64,000 nt of DNA from Roseisolibacter agri (GTDB lineage: Bacteria > Gemmatimonadota > Gemmatimonadetes > Gemmatimonadales > Gemmatimonadaceae), in NCBI RefSeq assembly GCF_030159095.1, contig NZ_BRXS01000002.1:682001-746000 (forward strand). The letters are read 5' to 3'. The notes beneath the pieces were generated by a model. That model saw only the letters and a program-made list of their open reading frames with translations. It was not told where the DNA came from and did not search any database. The position numbers and the translations under genes were made by a program. Below, in pieces: positions 14,662 through 22,372 of the stretch (the stretch's first letter is position 1; every line of letters starts with the position of its first letter).

Positions 14662-14966
14662 CAGGCCCTCCGGGTACGTGCGGCGGCATGGCGGAGCTGC
14701 TGCAGCGTCGCGCGGCCCGCGTGCGTGACCCGGTAGTCGATCGCGTCGGGCGAGAGCACCTTGGGCTCCACGACCTTCTGCGCGACGAGCTGCTGGAGCG
14801 CGGCCGCGGTGACCACGCCCTTCCGAACGCCGGCGTCAGTCAGCAGCGTCAGCTCGGGCCGGCTCGGATACTGGCGGCGCGACTCGACGCGGCCACCACC
14901 GGCGAGGACGGCGAGCACCTTCGACGAGACGCGCCCGAGGCCCTCGGTGCGGAAGCGGGTCGGCAT
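14658..14966 (-). CDS. Small winged-helix-like DNA-binding protein
   Basis: A 102-aa protein from ATG 14966 (MPTRFRTEGLGRVSSKVLAV). The centre has a helix-turn-helix-like run, KGVVTAAALQQLVAQKVVEP followed by DYRVTHAGRATLQQL, the pattern of a winged-helix 'marR-like' fold in which VTxAG ends the wing. It is the first gene of the leftward operon, about 250 bases from the att site, so it may be an early regulator. No dimerisation region is visible. A start farther upstream is possible but runs into antisense tRNA sequence. Confidence 0.55.
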   Translation of the reverse strand: MPTRFRTEGLGRVSSKVLAVLAGGGRVESRRQYPSRPELTLLTDAGVRKGVVTAAALQQLVAQKVVEPKVLSPDAIDYRVTHAGRATLQQLRHAAARTRRAW

Positions 14967-15214
14967 CAGCGCCCCCGCGGCGAGAGGCGGACCCGGCCGT
15001 GACGGCCGGCGGCGATTGCGCGTCGGTCCTCGGTCCCCGGTCGATCGACTACCGCCAGCAGCAGGTGCGCGGCGGGTCCGAACCGGGGCGCATTCGGGGC
15101 GGCATTCCGGTCGCGCGCACCGCCGTAGCATGGCGGTTCATGGCGGATCGGAGCGTGGCCCCTACCCTCGTATTCCCCCTCATGACGGGGGCATGGCGGG
15201 ACGGTCGGCGGGCT

Positions 15215-15258
15215 CTGAAAATCCCCGTGTCGGGGGTTCGATTCCCTCCCTGGCCACT
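15215..15258 (+). repeat. att1: 3' half of tRNA-Phe (right end of prophage)
   Basis: The sequence starts at the anticodon loop CTGAAAA (anticodon GAA), continues with the 3' anticodon strand TCCCC, variable loop GTGTC, T arm GGGGG-TTCGATT-CCCTC and acceptor strand CCTGGCC-A. This is tRNA-Phe nt 32-73. The 5' half is missing (upstream GGGCT does not pair with TCCCC). It is an attachment-site remnant, not a functional tRNA. Confidence 0.93.
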
Positions 15259-15295
15259 CCAGTTCGTTGCAGGACAACGACTTGCGCAAACGACT

Positions 15296-15321
15296 ACGCC
15301 CGGCCTCTAGGCCGGGCGTTT
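15296..15321 (+). terminator. tRNA-Phe terminator copy 1
   Basis: A perfect 10-bp stem (15296-15305 with 15310-15319), TCTA loop, then a short T run. The same hairpin, slightly diverged, follows each of the four tRNA fragments, so it is probably the terminator of the original tRNA gene carried with each att copy. Confidence 0.75.
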
Positions 15322-15328
15322 CGCGTGG

Positions 15329-15347
15329 TAGAGGGTTCGGTAGAGGG
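15329..15347 (+). other. Possible integrase arm-type site, segment B left
   Basis: TAGAGGG-TTCGG-TAGAGGG: two identical heptamers 12 bases apart, 71 bases from the core. The same motif with the same spacing and orientation lies inside the right end of segment B. A diverged version (TAGCGGG-TCAGG-TGGAGGT) lies at the same 71-base distance after att3. Confidence 0.55.
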
Positions 15348-15422
15348 GATCCGCGCGAACCGTCTGCTCCGTCCGCGGTTCAACCTCGCGGAGGTCGTGT
15401 GGCACGAGGGGAACCACGAGAA

Positions 15423-15587
15423 CTACCAGTCGTGCGACGAGGTCCCACGAAGCCGCATGCCGAACGCCTCGCGCGCCGGGCGCAGCACCATGAGCGCGGT
15501 AAGGAAGCAGAAGCAGAGCGCGGAGGCGACGACGGAGGCCGTCTCCTGCCGGCGGATCTGCGTGAAGCGCTGGAGGATGGCAGTCAT
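15423..15587 (-). pseudogene. N-terminal relic of an MFS / NTP-translocase-like transporter
   Basis: ATG 15587 has AGAGGGG upstream and the frame begins MTAILQRFTQIRRQETASVV, then a membrane helix (ASALCFCFLTALMVLRPARE). The 'F.LTA...LRP.R...G' pattern is the first helix of TLC-type ATP/ADP-translocase-like MFS proteins, which run to 400 aa or more. Here homology stops after about 43 codons; the remaining codons belong to a sequence similar to that right of att2. So a start region was joined to an unrelated end by recombination. It lies about 110 bases after the permease gene, on the same strand. Confidence 0.55.
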
Positions 15588-15699
15588 CTCGGGCCCCTCT
15601 CCCTCAGGGCGACCAGCGCGGCCATGCGGCGACGCATCGCGGCGTCCGGCATGGGCCCGCGCGAGGCCGGTGCGGCGTTCCCGAGGGGCCGCGAACCAG

Positions 15700-18393
15700 T
15701 CAGTCCGCGCGCAGCGTGACCGTGGGGTCGACGCGCGCCGCGCGCCGCGACGGGAGCCAGCTCGCGACGAGCGCCACCGCCGCGAGCAGCGCCACGACCC
15801 CGACGAACGTGACGGGGTCGCTCGCACTCACCTCGTAGAGCAGGGCGCGCAGCAGGCGCGTGGCGAGCAGCGCCAGCGGGATCCCGACCGCGAGTCCGGC
15901 GAGCACCGGCGCCATCCCGCGCCGCAGCATGAGCCCCACCACGCGGGCCGGCGGGGCGCCGAGCGCCACGCGCACGCCGATCTCGCGCTCGCGCTGCCGC
16001 ACTACGTAGGCGACGATCCCGTAGAGTCCCACCGCGGCCAGCGTCAGGGCGAGCGCGCCGAACACGCTCACCAGCGTGGTGAAGAAGCGCGGCGTTGCGG
16101 CGCCGGCGGCGACCCTGTCCTGCATCGGGACGATCTGGAGGATCGGCCGCCTCGGCAGCACCTCGCGGATCGCGGCGCGCACCGCCCCCGCGAGCAACGC
16201 CGGGTCGCCGTCGGTGCGTACGACGAGCGAGACGTGCACTAGCGGCAGCTGCCGGTCCGGCACGTACGCCGTGTAGCCGGCGATCGAGTCGAGCCGCGTG
16301 CTGCGCACGTCGCCCGCGACGCCGATCACGCGCACGGCGCGGGGGCCGAGAAGGAACGACTCGCCGACCGGGTTGCGCCCGGGCCAGAACCGGTCCGCCA
16401 TCCGCTTGCTGATGATCGCCGACCGCCCCGCCGTCGAGTCGCCCGCCACGGCGTCGATGTCCTCCCCGGCGAGGAGCGGGATGCCCAACGCCTTTAGGTA
16501 GCCCGTGCTCACCGGCAGCAGCTGGACGAGCGGCTCCTCCCCGGGGGCCGGGGCGGGCTGCCCCGGCACGGTGAAGGGGCGCGCCTGCCCCTGCCCGTCG
16601 GTGAACGGCGCGAACGTCGTCGCCCCCGCCGCGGTCACCCCCGGGATCTGGCGCACCCGCTCGATCACGCGCCGGCGCTCCGCCGGGAAGGGCCACGGCG
16701 GCGGGCCGTCCGCCTCCAGGTGGAAGCGCGCGAGCAGCGCCCCCTCCGGGCGGAAGCCGGGGTCCACGCTCGTGAGCCGTTGGAAGCTGCGGAGCATGAG
16801 CCCCGCGCTCGCCACCAGCACGACCGCGAGCGCGACCTCGGCCCCGACGAGCACCGCGCGGGCCCGGTGCGACGCGGCCCCGCCGGAGCTCCCGCGGGCG
16901 CCATCGCGCAGCACGCTCGCCAGCCGCGTGGACGACGCGCGCAGCGCCGGCCAGAGCCCGGAGACGAGTCCGGTGAGGAGCGTGACGCCGACCGCGAACC
17001 CGAGCACCCCGAGGTCGAGCCGCACGTCGGCGGCGCGGGGGAGGAAGTGGCCGCTCAGCGCGACGAGCGCGCGCACGCCCCACCACGCGAGCGCCACGCC
17101 GAGCGCGCCGCCCGCGAGCGCGAGCAGCAGGCTCTCGGTGAGCAGGAGCCGCACGACGCGCGCGCGCCCCGCCCCGATCGCGGCGCGGACCGCCATCTCG
17201 CGCCCGCGGCCGGTGGCGCGCACGAGGAGCAGGTTCGCCACGTTCGCGCAGACGACCAGGAGCACGAGCCCCACCGCGCCGAGCAGCACGAGCAGCCCGC
17301 GGCGCACCTTACCGACGATCGAGTCGCGCACGTCCTCGACGACCGCCGACGTCCACCCGGCGTTGGTCTGCGGGTACGTGGTCGCGAGCCGCCGCAGCAG
17401 CGCCTCGACCTCCTCGCGTCCCTGCGCCGGTGTGACCCCCGGGCGCAGCCGCCCCACCGGGCTCAGCCAGCGCCGCTCGCGCCCGCGCCACCCGGCGTCG
17501 TCCGGGTCCATGACGCTGCTCGGGACCCACACCGCGATGCCCGGATCCGGGAAGGCGAAGTCCGGCCCCATCACGCCGACGACGGTGTACGGCTTTCCGT
17601 CCAGCTGGACCACGCGCCCGACGACCTGCGGGTCCGCGCCGAGTTGCGCGCGCCAGAACGCGTCGCTCACCACGATGACGCGGTTCGCGCCGTCGACGTG
17701 CTCCTCGGCGCGCAGCGTCCGCCCGAGGCGCGCGGGCGTGCCGAGCGCGGGGAAGAAGCCGCGCGAGACGTACGACGTCCTCGCGTACGCCGGCTCCGCG
17801 CCCCCCTCGCCGTACACGTGCCCCATGGGGATCACGCCGAACGCGCCGACCGCCTCGAAGCCGCGCAGCTCGCGCTCCCAGTCCTCGAGCTCCTTGGCAC
17901 TGACGACGCGACCCTCGATCGCGACCTTCGGGTTGCCGGGCCAGAGCCGCACGACGCGTTCGGCGTCGGGGAAGGGGAGCGGGCGCAGGAGCACCCCGCG
18001 GACGACGGAGAACATCGCCGTCGTCGCGCCGATCCCCAGGGCGAGGGTGAGGAGGACGACCACGGAGAACCCGCGCGCGCGCCGGATGCCGCGGGCGGCG
18101 TACACGACGTCGTGCCAGACCGTGGAGAGCAGCTCGTGGCGGCGCATCGCGGTGTCGCGGTGGGAGGAGATGTCGTGGCAGCGCGCGCGCACCGCCTCGA
18201 GGTCGCCGAAGCGGCGCAGCGCCTCGGCGCGCGCCTCGTCGGGCGCGCGGCCGGCCGCGACGAGCTCCGCGGCGGCCATGTCGACGTGGAAGGCCAGCTC
18301 CTCGTCGACCGCCGCGCCGACGTCGCGGTCGGCGCCCGGGAGGCGGAAGAGGCGCCGCACGCCCGGGAAGCGGCGCAGGCCCCGGGCGCTCAT
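15700..18393 (-). CDS. ADOP-type ABC permease (MacB/FtsX family)
   Basis: An 897-aa protein from ATG 18393, coupled to the PadR stop (ATGA). Residues 1-90 are the cytosolic lead typical of 'acidobacterial duplicated orphan permeases' (DEELAFHVDMAAAELVAAGR, then EALRRFGDLEAVR). Next come TM1 (VVLLTLALGIGATTAMFSVV), a MacB-type periplasmic domain, three FtsX helices, a second periplasmic domain (LEADGPPPWPF region) and a final FtsX set (VSVFGALALTLAAVGLYGIV). No ATPase gene is nearby, as usual for the family. It probably moves peptides or drugs, or transmits force across the envelope; the substrate is unknown. Confidence 0.9.
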   Translation of the reverse strand: MSARGLRRFPGVRRLFRLPGADRDVGAAVDEELAFHVDMAAAELVAAGRAPDEARAEALRRFGDLEAVRARCHDISSHRDTAMRRHELLSTVWHDVVYAARGIRRARGFSVVVLLTLALGIGATTAMFSVVRGVLLRPLPFPDAERVVRLWPGNPKVAIEGRVVSAKELEDWERELRGFEAVGAFGVIPMGHVYGEGGAEPAYARTSYVSRGFFPALGTPARLGRTLRAEEHVDGANRVIVVSDAFWRAQLGADPQVVGRVVQLDGKPYTVVGVMGPDFAFPDPGIAVWVPSSVMDPDDAGWRGRERRWLSPVGRLRPGVTPAQGREEVEALLRRLATTYPQTNAGWTSAVVEDVRDSIVGKVRRGLLVLLGAVGLVLLVVCANVANLLLVRATGRGREMAVRAAIGAGRARVVRLLLTESLLLALAGGALGVALAWWGVRALVALSGHFLPRAADVRLDLGVLGFAVGVTLLTGLVSGLWPALRASSTRLASVLRDGARGSSGGAASHRARAVLVGAEVALAVVLVASAGLMLRSFQRLTSVDPGFRPEGALLARFHLEADGPPPWPFPAERRRVIERVRQIPGVTAAGATTFAPFTDGQGQARPFTVPGQPAPAPGEEPLVQLLPVSTGYLKALGIPLLAGEDIDAVAGDSTAGRSAIISKRMADRFWPGRNPVGESFLLGPRAVRVIGVAGDVRSTRLDSIAGYTAYVPDRQLPLVHVSLVVRTDGDPALLAGAVRAAIREVLPRRPILQIVPMQDRVAAGAATPRFFTTLVSVFGALALTLAAVGLYGIVAYVVRQREREIGVRVALGAPPARVVGLMLRRGMAPVLAGLAVGIPLALLATRLLRALLYEVSASDPVTFVGVVALLAAVALVASWLPSRRAARVDPTVTLRAD

Positions 18394-18746
18394 GAGGGGC
18401 CTCCGTCGGCGACGGCCAGCACGCGGCTCACGGCGGCGGCGTAGCGCGCCCAGCTCGTGCTCTTGGCGCCCAGCTGCGCGCGCCCCTCGCGGGTGAGCTG
18501 GTAGTACTTGGCGCGCCGGTTGTTCTCGGAGAGCCCCCACTCGCTCTCGATCCAGCCGCGCCGCTCCAGCCGGTGGAGGGCGGGGTAGAGCGCCCCCTCC
18601 TCGACCCGGAGGACGTCCTCGGAGACCTGGTGGATCCACCGGGCGACGGCGTAGCCGTGGCGCGGGCCCCAGGAGAGGGTCTTGAGGATGAGGACGTCCA
18701 GCGTCCCCTGCAGCAGGTCGAGGTCTTCGGCGGCGGCGATCGTCAT
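18390..18746 (-). CDS. PadR-family transcriptional regulator (segment B)
   Basis: A 118-aa protein from ATG 18746 with GGGGAA upstream. It has the full PadR winged helix: LLQGTLDVLILKTLSWGPRH, GYAVARWI, VEEGALYPALHRLERRGWIE and AKYYQLTREGRAQL, followed by a dimerisation helix. PadR proteins repress nearby transport genes and release on ligand binding. It overlaps the permease start, so both are made from one transcript. An inverted repeat lies just before the start and is a likely self-operator. Confidence 0.93.
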   Translation of the reverse strand: MTIAAAEDLDLLQGTLDVLILKTLSWGPRHGYAVARWIHQVSEDVLRVEEGALYPALHRLERRGWIESEWGLSENNRRAKYYQLTREGRAQLGAKSTSWARYAAAVSRVLAVADGGPS

Positions 18747-18749
18747 GTG

Positions 18750-18772
18750 TTCCCCATGAGACCTTATGGGAA
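18750..18772. promoter_or_regulatory. Likely PadR operator, segment B
   Basis: An imperfect inverted repeat reads TTCCCcAT-GAGACCTT-ATGGGAA across these bases, directly upstream of the padR start. PadR boxes are typically inverted repeats with ATG/CAT half-sites separated by about eight bases, and this fits. Binding is inferred. Confidence 0.5.
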
Positions 18773-18791
18773 CGATAGTGACGCGGTCGCC

Positions 18792-19097
18792 CTAAGACGT
18801 CAAGGGGAGAGTGCGGGACCGCCCCGCCTCGGTTTGAGCCTCCGCCGAGCGCTCCAGCGCCGACGCTAGCACGGCCGCGTTGCGCTTCAACCCGCGGAGC
18901 TTCGCGCGCTTCATCGGCGAGCCCTTGAACGCCGCGCGGTAGGCGTCCACGTCCATGCCGAGGATCTCGCGAGCGAGCGTGCGCGCGTCCTTGCCCGCGA
19001 GCGCCTCACGCGGCGCGAAGGGTGAGCCGGCCGGCAACAGGGTGGCGTACTTGACGTTCCAGGGGCAAGTGGTCTGGGAGACGTCGCACCCGTTCAT
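18792..19097 (-). pseudogene. queG: C-terminal relic of epoxyqueuosine reductase (queG)
   Basis: From codon 19097 the minus strand reads MNGCDVSQTTCPWNVKYAT and ends with MDVDAYRAAFKGSPMKRAKL and RGLKRNAAVL. This matches the end of QueG: the last iron-sulphur motif (normally CDxCQxxCPWN) and the 'F.GSP.KR....L.RN' tail. QueG proteins are about 350 aa, so three quarters are missing. The third Cys of the motif is Ser here, which would break a 4Fe-4S cluster. The frame merges upstream with antisense tRNA sequence. It is a truncated, decayed copy next to an att site. Confidence 0.78.
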
Positions 19098-19140
19098 CGT
19101 CGCTCTCGGAATGCCGCCACGCTGACGTCGCGGATCGAAG

Positions 19141-19159
19141 TAGAGGGACCAGTAGAGGG
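19141..19159 (+). other. Possible integrase arm-type site, segment B right
   Basis: TAGAGGG-ACCAG-TAGAGGG: the same heptamer pair and 12-base spacing as at 15329, located 88 bases before the att2 core. A diverged copy (TCGAGGG-ACCAG-AAGAGGG) occupies the same place before att4. Alternatively, the minus strand here codes for a conserved LYWSLYF peptide. Confidence 0.55.
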
Positions 19160-19246
19160 AGTCGGGCCCACCGAGCGCCTTCGCGCGCACCGAGTTCACC
19201 CTCGCGTGCACCGCGCGCACCCAGTGCCGCCGAGTGGTCGTACGGC

Positions 19247-19290
19247 CTGAAAATCCCCGTGTCGGGGGTTCGATTCCCTCCCTGGCCACT
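19247..19290 (+). repeat. att2: 3' half of tRNA-Phe
   Basis: Identical to att1 over the whole 44 bases from CTGAAAA to CCTGGCCACT. No matching 5' half precedes it. It marks the joint between segments B and C. Confidence 0.93.
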
Positions 19291-19320
19291 GCAAGCAGGA
19301 CAACGACTTACGGACTTTCA

Positions 19321-19347
19321 GAACGCCCGGCCTCGTGCCGGGCGTTC
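19321..19347 (+). terminator. tRNA-Phe terminator copy 2
   Basis: A perfect 11-bp stem (19321-19331 with 19337-19347) and 5-base loop CTCGT, 30 bases after the att2 core. It has the same core (CGCCCGGC/GCCGGGCG) as the other three copies. Confidence 0.7.
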
Positions 19348-19437
19348 TGCGTGGTAGAGGGTCCGGCGGAAATTCATCGTGCGAATCGTCGCCCCTCGGT
19401 GCGCAGTTCCTTCGTTCGATGGCGCTCCGTGCGAGCC

Positions 19438-19584
19438 ATGCGTCCGCATTGGTGGCCCGACTGCTTCGAGGCCCGTTGGAACGAGGGGAACTACCAGTCG
19501 TACGTCGAGAACCTGAAGCGCCGGAAGGGCGCGGACGCGGACCAGCCGCACCGACTCGTGTACAAGAAGCTCGTGCGCGCGTAG
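19438..19584 (+). CDS. Conserved-looking 48-aa protein next to att2
   Basis: ATG 19438 opens MRPHWWPDCFEARWNEGN, then YQSYVENLKRRKGADADQPH, and ends YKKLVRA. The composition (W, Y, K, Q, N) is unlike the Arg/Ala/Pro shadow frames around it. A partial copy of the same sequence (HEGNHENYQS) follows att1 at about 15403-15437, so the gene or its remnant travels with the att left flank. It could be a small element-borne factor (for example an excision helper) or a chromosomal gene next to tRNA-Phe that was duplicated. The function is unknown. Confidence 0.55.
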   Translation: MRPHWWPDCFEARWNEGNYQSYVENLKRRKGADADQPHRLVYKKLVRA

Positions 19585-19611
19585 TCGCGCGCTCGTTCGT
19601 CGAAGCATGAC

Positions 19612-19649
19612 AGCGGCCCGGTCGCCCTCTCGGGGGTAACCGGGCCGCT
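19612..19649. terminator. Bidirectional terminator-like hairpin
   Basis: A perfect 11-bp stem AGCGGCCCGGT/ACCGGGCCGCT with an inner loop, placed between the rightward 48-aa gene and the converging end of the permease gene. There is no T run. Confidence 0.5.
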
Positions 19650-19672
19650 CCGTCGCTACGGCGTCGGAACCT

Positions 19673-22363
19673 TCACTCGTCGCGCAACGCCACGAGCGGG
19701 GGCACTCGCGCGGCCCGCATCGCGGGCACCAGCCCCGCCAGGAGCGCCGCGAGCCCGAGCAGCGCGGCGGCGGCGGCGAGCACCAGCGGGTCCGACGGAC
19801 GAGTGCGGAAGAGCTGGGCTTCGAGGAGCCGGCCGGCCCCGAGCGCGACCGGGATGCCGACCAGCGCGCCGGCCACGAGCACGCGTGCCACGTCGGCCAG
19901 CACCATTCCCACGACGCGCCCGCGGCCGGCGCCGAGCGCCTGGCGCACGCCGATCTCCGTGGTGCGTCGCGCCACCGCGTAGGCCGTGACGCCGTACAGG
20001 CCGAGCATCGAGAGGGCGACCACGACCGCGCCGAACGCCGACGCGAACGCCGCGAGCACCCGCTCCCGGCGGATCGACGACCGGACCTGATCGGAGAGGG
20101 TGCGCATCGCGACCGCTGCGCCCGGCGCCACCCGCGCGACCGCAGCGCGCACGGCGGGACCCACCGACGCCGGGTCGGCGGCCGTCCGCAGCTCCGCCCG
20201 CATGGTGGCGGCGGGCGCGCCCTGCGACATGGCGACGTACACCGTGGGGCGGGGGGGCTCGCGGAGCGAGAGGTACACGGCGTTCGGCGCCACGCCGACG
20301 ATAGTGAGGGGCGCCGACCGGGTCCCACCCTCGTTCCGACGGATGCGCCGGCCGACGACGTTCGGCGTGCGGAAGTACTTGCGCGCGAACGCCTCGTTGA
20401 CGATCGCCGCGCCGGGGGCCGTCGCCGCGTCGCGCGCGTCAAACTCGCGCCCGGACCGGAGCCGCATCCCCATCGTGGCGAAGTAGCCGCGGTCGACGCG
20501 GTTGAACCAGACCTGCGCGTCGTCCCTGGTCCGGGGGGTGTAGCCCTCCACCTCGACCGCCTCGCTCCACGACGCGCCGCCGACGGGCGTGAGCTCGGAC
20601 TGGCTGGCGTGCGTCACGCCGGGGATCGCGCGCATCGCCTCGAGCAACGCGCCGCGCGCAGCCACGAGCCCGGCCCCGCGCAGGCCGCTGCGCGACAGGT
20701 CTGTGGTCACGAGCAGCACGCCGTCGGCGCGGAAGCCGGTGTCGACCCGCACGAGCGCCGCGAACGACTGCACGAGCGCGCCGGCGCCGACCAGCAGCAC
20801 CAGCGACAGCGCGACCTGCGCCGCGACGAGCGCCTGGCCGCCGGAGAAGCGCCCGTGCCCCCGGGCGACCGCGCGGCCGCCCACCTGCATGGCCGCCTGC
20901 GGCGCGACGCGCGTGGCGCGGAGGGCGGGAAGCACGCCGAACAGCGCCACGTTCAGCGCGGCGACCGCCGTGGTGAAGGCGAGGACGCGCGGGTGCAGCG
21001 AGAGGTCTAGCTCGATCGGGCTGCCCGCCGTCGCGATCACCGCGAGCAGCGCCGCGGCGCCCAACCGCGCGAGCAGGAGCCCGCCGGCCGCCCCGAGCGC
21101 CGCTAGCAGCGCGCTCTCCACCAGCAGCTGGCGCACCAGGCGCGGGCGCCCGGCGCCGATCGCCAGGCGCACGGCGAGCTCGCGCCGCCGCCCGGTGGCG
21201 CGCGCGAGCAGCAGGTTGGCGACGTTCATGCACGCGGCGAGCATCACCACCGCCACGAAGCCGAGGAGCGTCAGCAGCGCGCGGCTGTACTGCGCGCGGA
21301 GCGGCGAGATCCCCTGCGGCGCGGGGGCCATCGCGAGCTCCCGCGTCGCGTAATCGCGCTGCTGGGATGGCGTCCAGTCCGGCGGGGTGGTGGCGGCGTA
21401 GGCCGCGGTCGCCGCGGCCCGGAGCCTGGCGGCGACCTGCCGCGGGTCGGCGCCGCCCGGCCGACGGCCGATGACGGTGAGCCACCAGCTGTGGCGCGAG
21501 TCGAGCAGCGACCGCTCCCCCGGCAGCGCGGCCTCGGCGCAGAGCGGCAGGGTGATCGGCGGGGCGCGCCCCACCTCCGGGCCCGAGAAGCCCTCGTGCG
21601 ACACGCCGACGATCTGGAACGGCCGCCCATTGACGGACAGCGTGTGACCCACGACCGCGGGGTCGCGCGCGTACTCGCGGTCCCAGAACGCGTGGCTCAG
21701 CACCGCGATGGCCGGGCAGCCGCGGACGTCGTCCTGCCGCGTGAACAGTCGCCCCGCGGCTGGCGTCACTCCGAACACGCGGAAGTAGTCGCCGCCGGCG
21801 AGCGCCGCGTCGACGTACCGCGGCTCGCCGGCCCGCGCGACGTTGACGCGCAGGGCGCTGAACGCGGCGACCGCGTCGAAGCCGTTGGGCGCGTCGCGGA
21901 GCGCCTCCCACAGCGGGTTCGTGAACACCCCGTCCAGCGGCCCGTCGCCGGGGAGCTCCTCGCGCAGCCCGCCCGCGCCCGGGGTGGCGGGGCCCAGGAG
22001 GTACAGCTCCTCGGGGTGCGGGACCGGCAGCGCGCGCAGGGCCAGCGCATCGACGAGCGTGTACACCGCCGTCGTGGCGCCGATGCCGAGCGCGATGGAG
22101 CCGACCGCGATCAGGGCGACCAGCGGCGCCTGCCGCAGCGCGCGCAGGGCGTAGCGCAGGTCGGCGGCCGCCGAGCCGAGGAAGACCGCGACGCCGCCGG
22201 GCGGGAGCGGGTTGCCGAAGCGCCGGCGCGCCTCGACGGCCGCCCCATGTGCCGAGAGCCCCGAGGCGCGCAGCTCGTCGGCGCGCTCGGCGAGGTGGAA
22301 CGCGCGCTCGCGTTCGAAGTCGGCGGTGCGGAAGCGGCGGAGCAGCCGGCGGTGCCAGGGCAT
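19673..22363 (-). CDS. ADOP-type ABC permease (segment C)
   Basis: An 896-aa protein from ATG 22363, nine bases after the PadR stop. The domain order is as in the segment B permease: cytosolic lead (FERERAFHLAERADELRASG, then VEARRRFGNPL), TM1 (LIAVGSIALGIGATTAVYTL), MacB-type periplasmic domain, three central FtsX helices (GFVAVVMLAACMNVANLLLA), second periplasmic domain, and the last FtsX block (FASAFGAVVVALSMLGLYGV). It is clearly diverged from the segment B protein, so the two are separate acquisitions rather than a recent copy. No ATPase partner is encoded nearby. The substrate is unknown. Confidence 0.9.
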   Translation of the reverse strand: MPWHRRLLRRFRTADFERERAFHLAERADELRASGLSAHGAAVEARRRFGNPLPPGGVAVFLGSAAADLRYALRALRQAPLVALIAVGSIALGIGATTAVYTLVDALALRALPVPHPEELYLLGPATPGAGGLREELPGDGPLDGVFTNPLWEALRDAPNGFDAVAAFSALRVNVARAGEPRYVDAALAGGDYFRVFGVTPAAGRLFTRQDDVRGCPAIAVLSHAFWDREYARDPAVVGHTLSVNGRPFQIVGVSHEGFSGPEVGRAPPITLPLCAEAALPGERSLLDSRHSWWLTVIGRRPGGADPRQVAARLRAAATAAYAATTPPDWTPSQQRDYATRELAMAPAPQGISPLRAQYSRALLTLLGFVAVVMLAACMNVANLLLARATGRRRELAVRLAIGAGRPRLVRQLLVESALLAALGAAGGLLLARLGAAALLAVIATAGSPIELDLSLHPRVLAFTTAVAALNVALFGVLPALRATRVAPQAAMQVGGRAVARGHGRFSGGQALVAAQVALSLVLLVGAGALVQSFAALVRVDTGFRADGVLLVTTDLSRSGLRGAGLVAARGALLEAMRAIPGVTHASQSELTPVGGASWSEAVEVEGYTPRTRDDAQVWFNRVDRGYFATMGMRLRSGREFDARDAATAPGAAIVNEAFARKYFRTPNVVGRRIRRNEGGTRSAPLTIVGVAPNAVYLSLREPPRPTVYVAMSQGAPAATMRAELRTAADPASVGPAVRAAVARVAPGAAVAMRTLSDQVRSSIRRERVLAAFASAFGAVVVALSMLGLYGVTAYAVARRTTEIGVRQALGAGRGRVVGMVLADVARVLVAGALVGIPVALGAGRLLEAQLFRTRPSDPLVLAAAAALLGLAALLAGLVPAMRAARVPPLVALRDE

Positions 22364-22372
22364 GGGCGGACC

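Larger units (their letters stand above)
1..15258. mobile_element. Prophage, right-hand part, ending at a tRNA-Phe 3' fragment
   Basis: Almost all genes from 1 to 14966 are read leftward with short gaps or 4-base overlaps and include hallmark phage products: terminase, portal/minor head fusion, protease-scaffold, decoration and major capsid. The order from the right end (DNA-binding and replication genes, resolvase, sigma factor, packaging, head) is that of an integrated temperate phage. The right end is taken at the first tRNA-Phe 3' fragment. No integrase, repressor, tail or lysis gene is seen, so these should lie left of position 1. The head genes resemble those of Mu-like phages, but no transposase is visible and the boundary is a tRNA fragment, which suggests site-specific integration. 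Confidence 0.88.
15259..19290. mobile_element. Segment B: 4.0-kb integrase-less tRNA-Phe element
   Basis: Bounded by two nearly identical tRNA-Phe 3' halves. Cargo: ADOP permease and PadR regulator on the minus strand, with broken genes at both edges (transporter N-terminus on the left, queG C-terminus on the right). Direct repeats TAGAGGG-N5-TAGAGGG occur 71 bases inside the left core and 88 bases inside the right core, as arm-type sites would. No recombinase is present. An integrated element mobilised in trans, or a decayed element that lost its integrase, would both fit. Confidence 0.7.

Noticed and set aside
14966-15289. 107-aa minus-strand frame beginning inside the tRNA fragment
   Set aside because: Its start (ELEWPGRESNPRHG) is the antisense reading of the tRNA-Phe 3' end, a well-known source of false protein calls; the remainder is Arg/Pro-rich.
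18792-19289. 165-aa minus-strand protein as one intact gene
   Set aside because: The first 20 residues (MAREGIEPPTRGFSG) are antisense tRNA and the middle is the arm region; only the queG-like end is real, so it was trimmed to a pseudogene.
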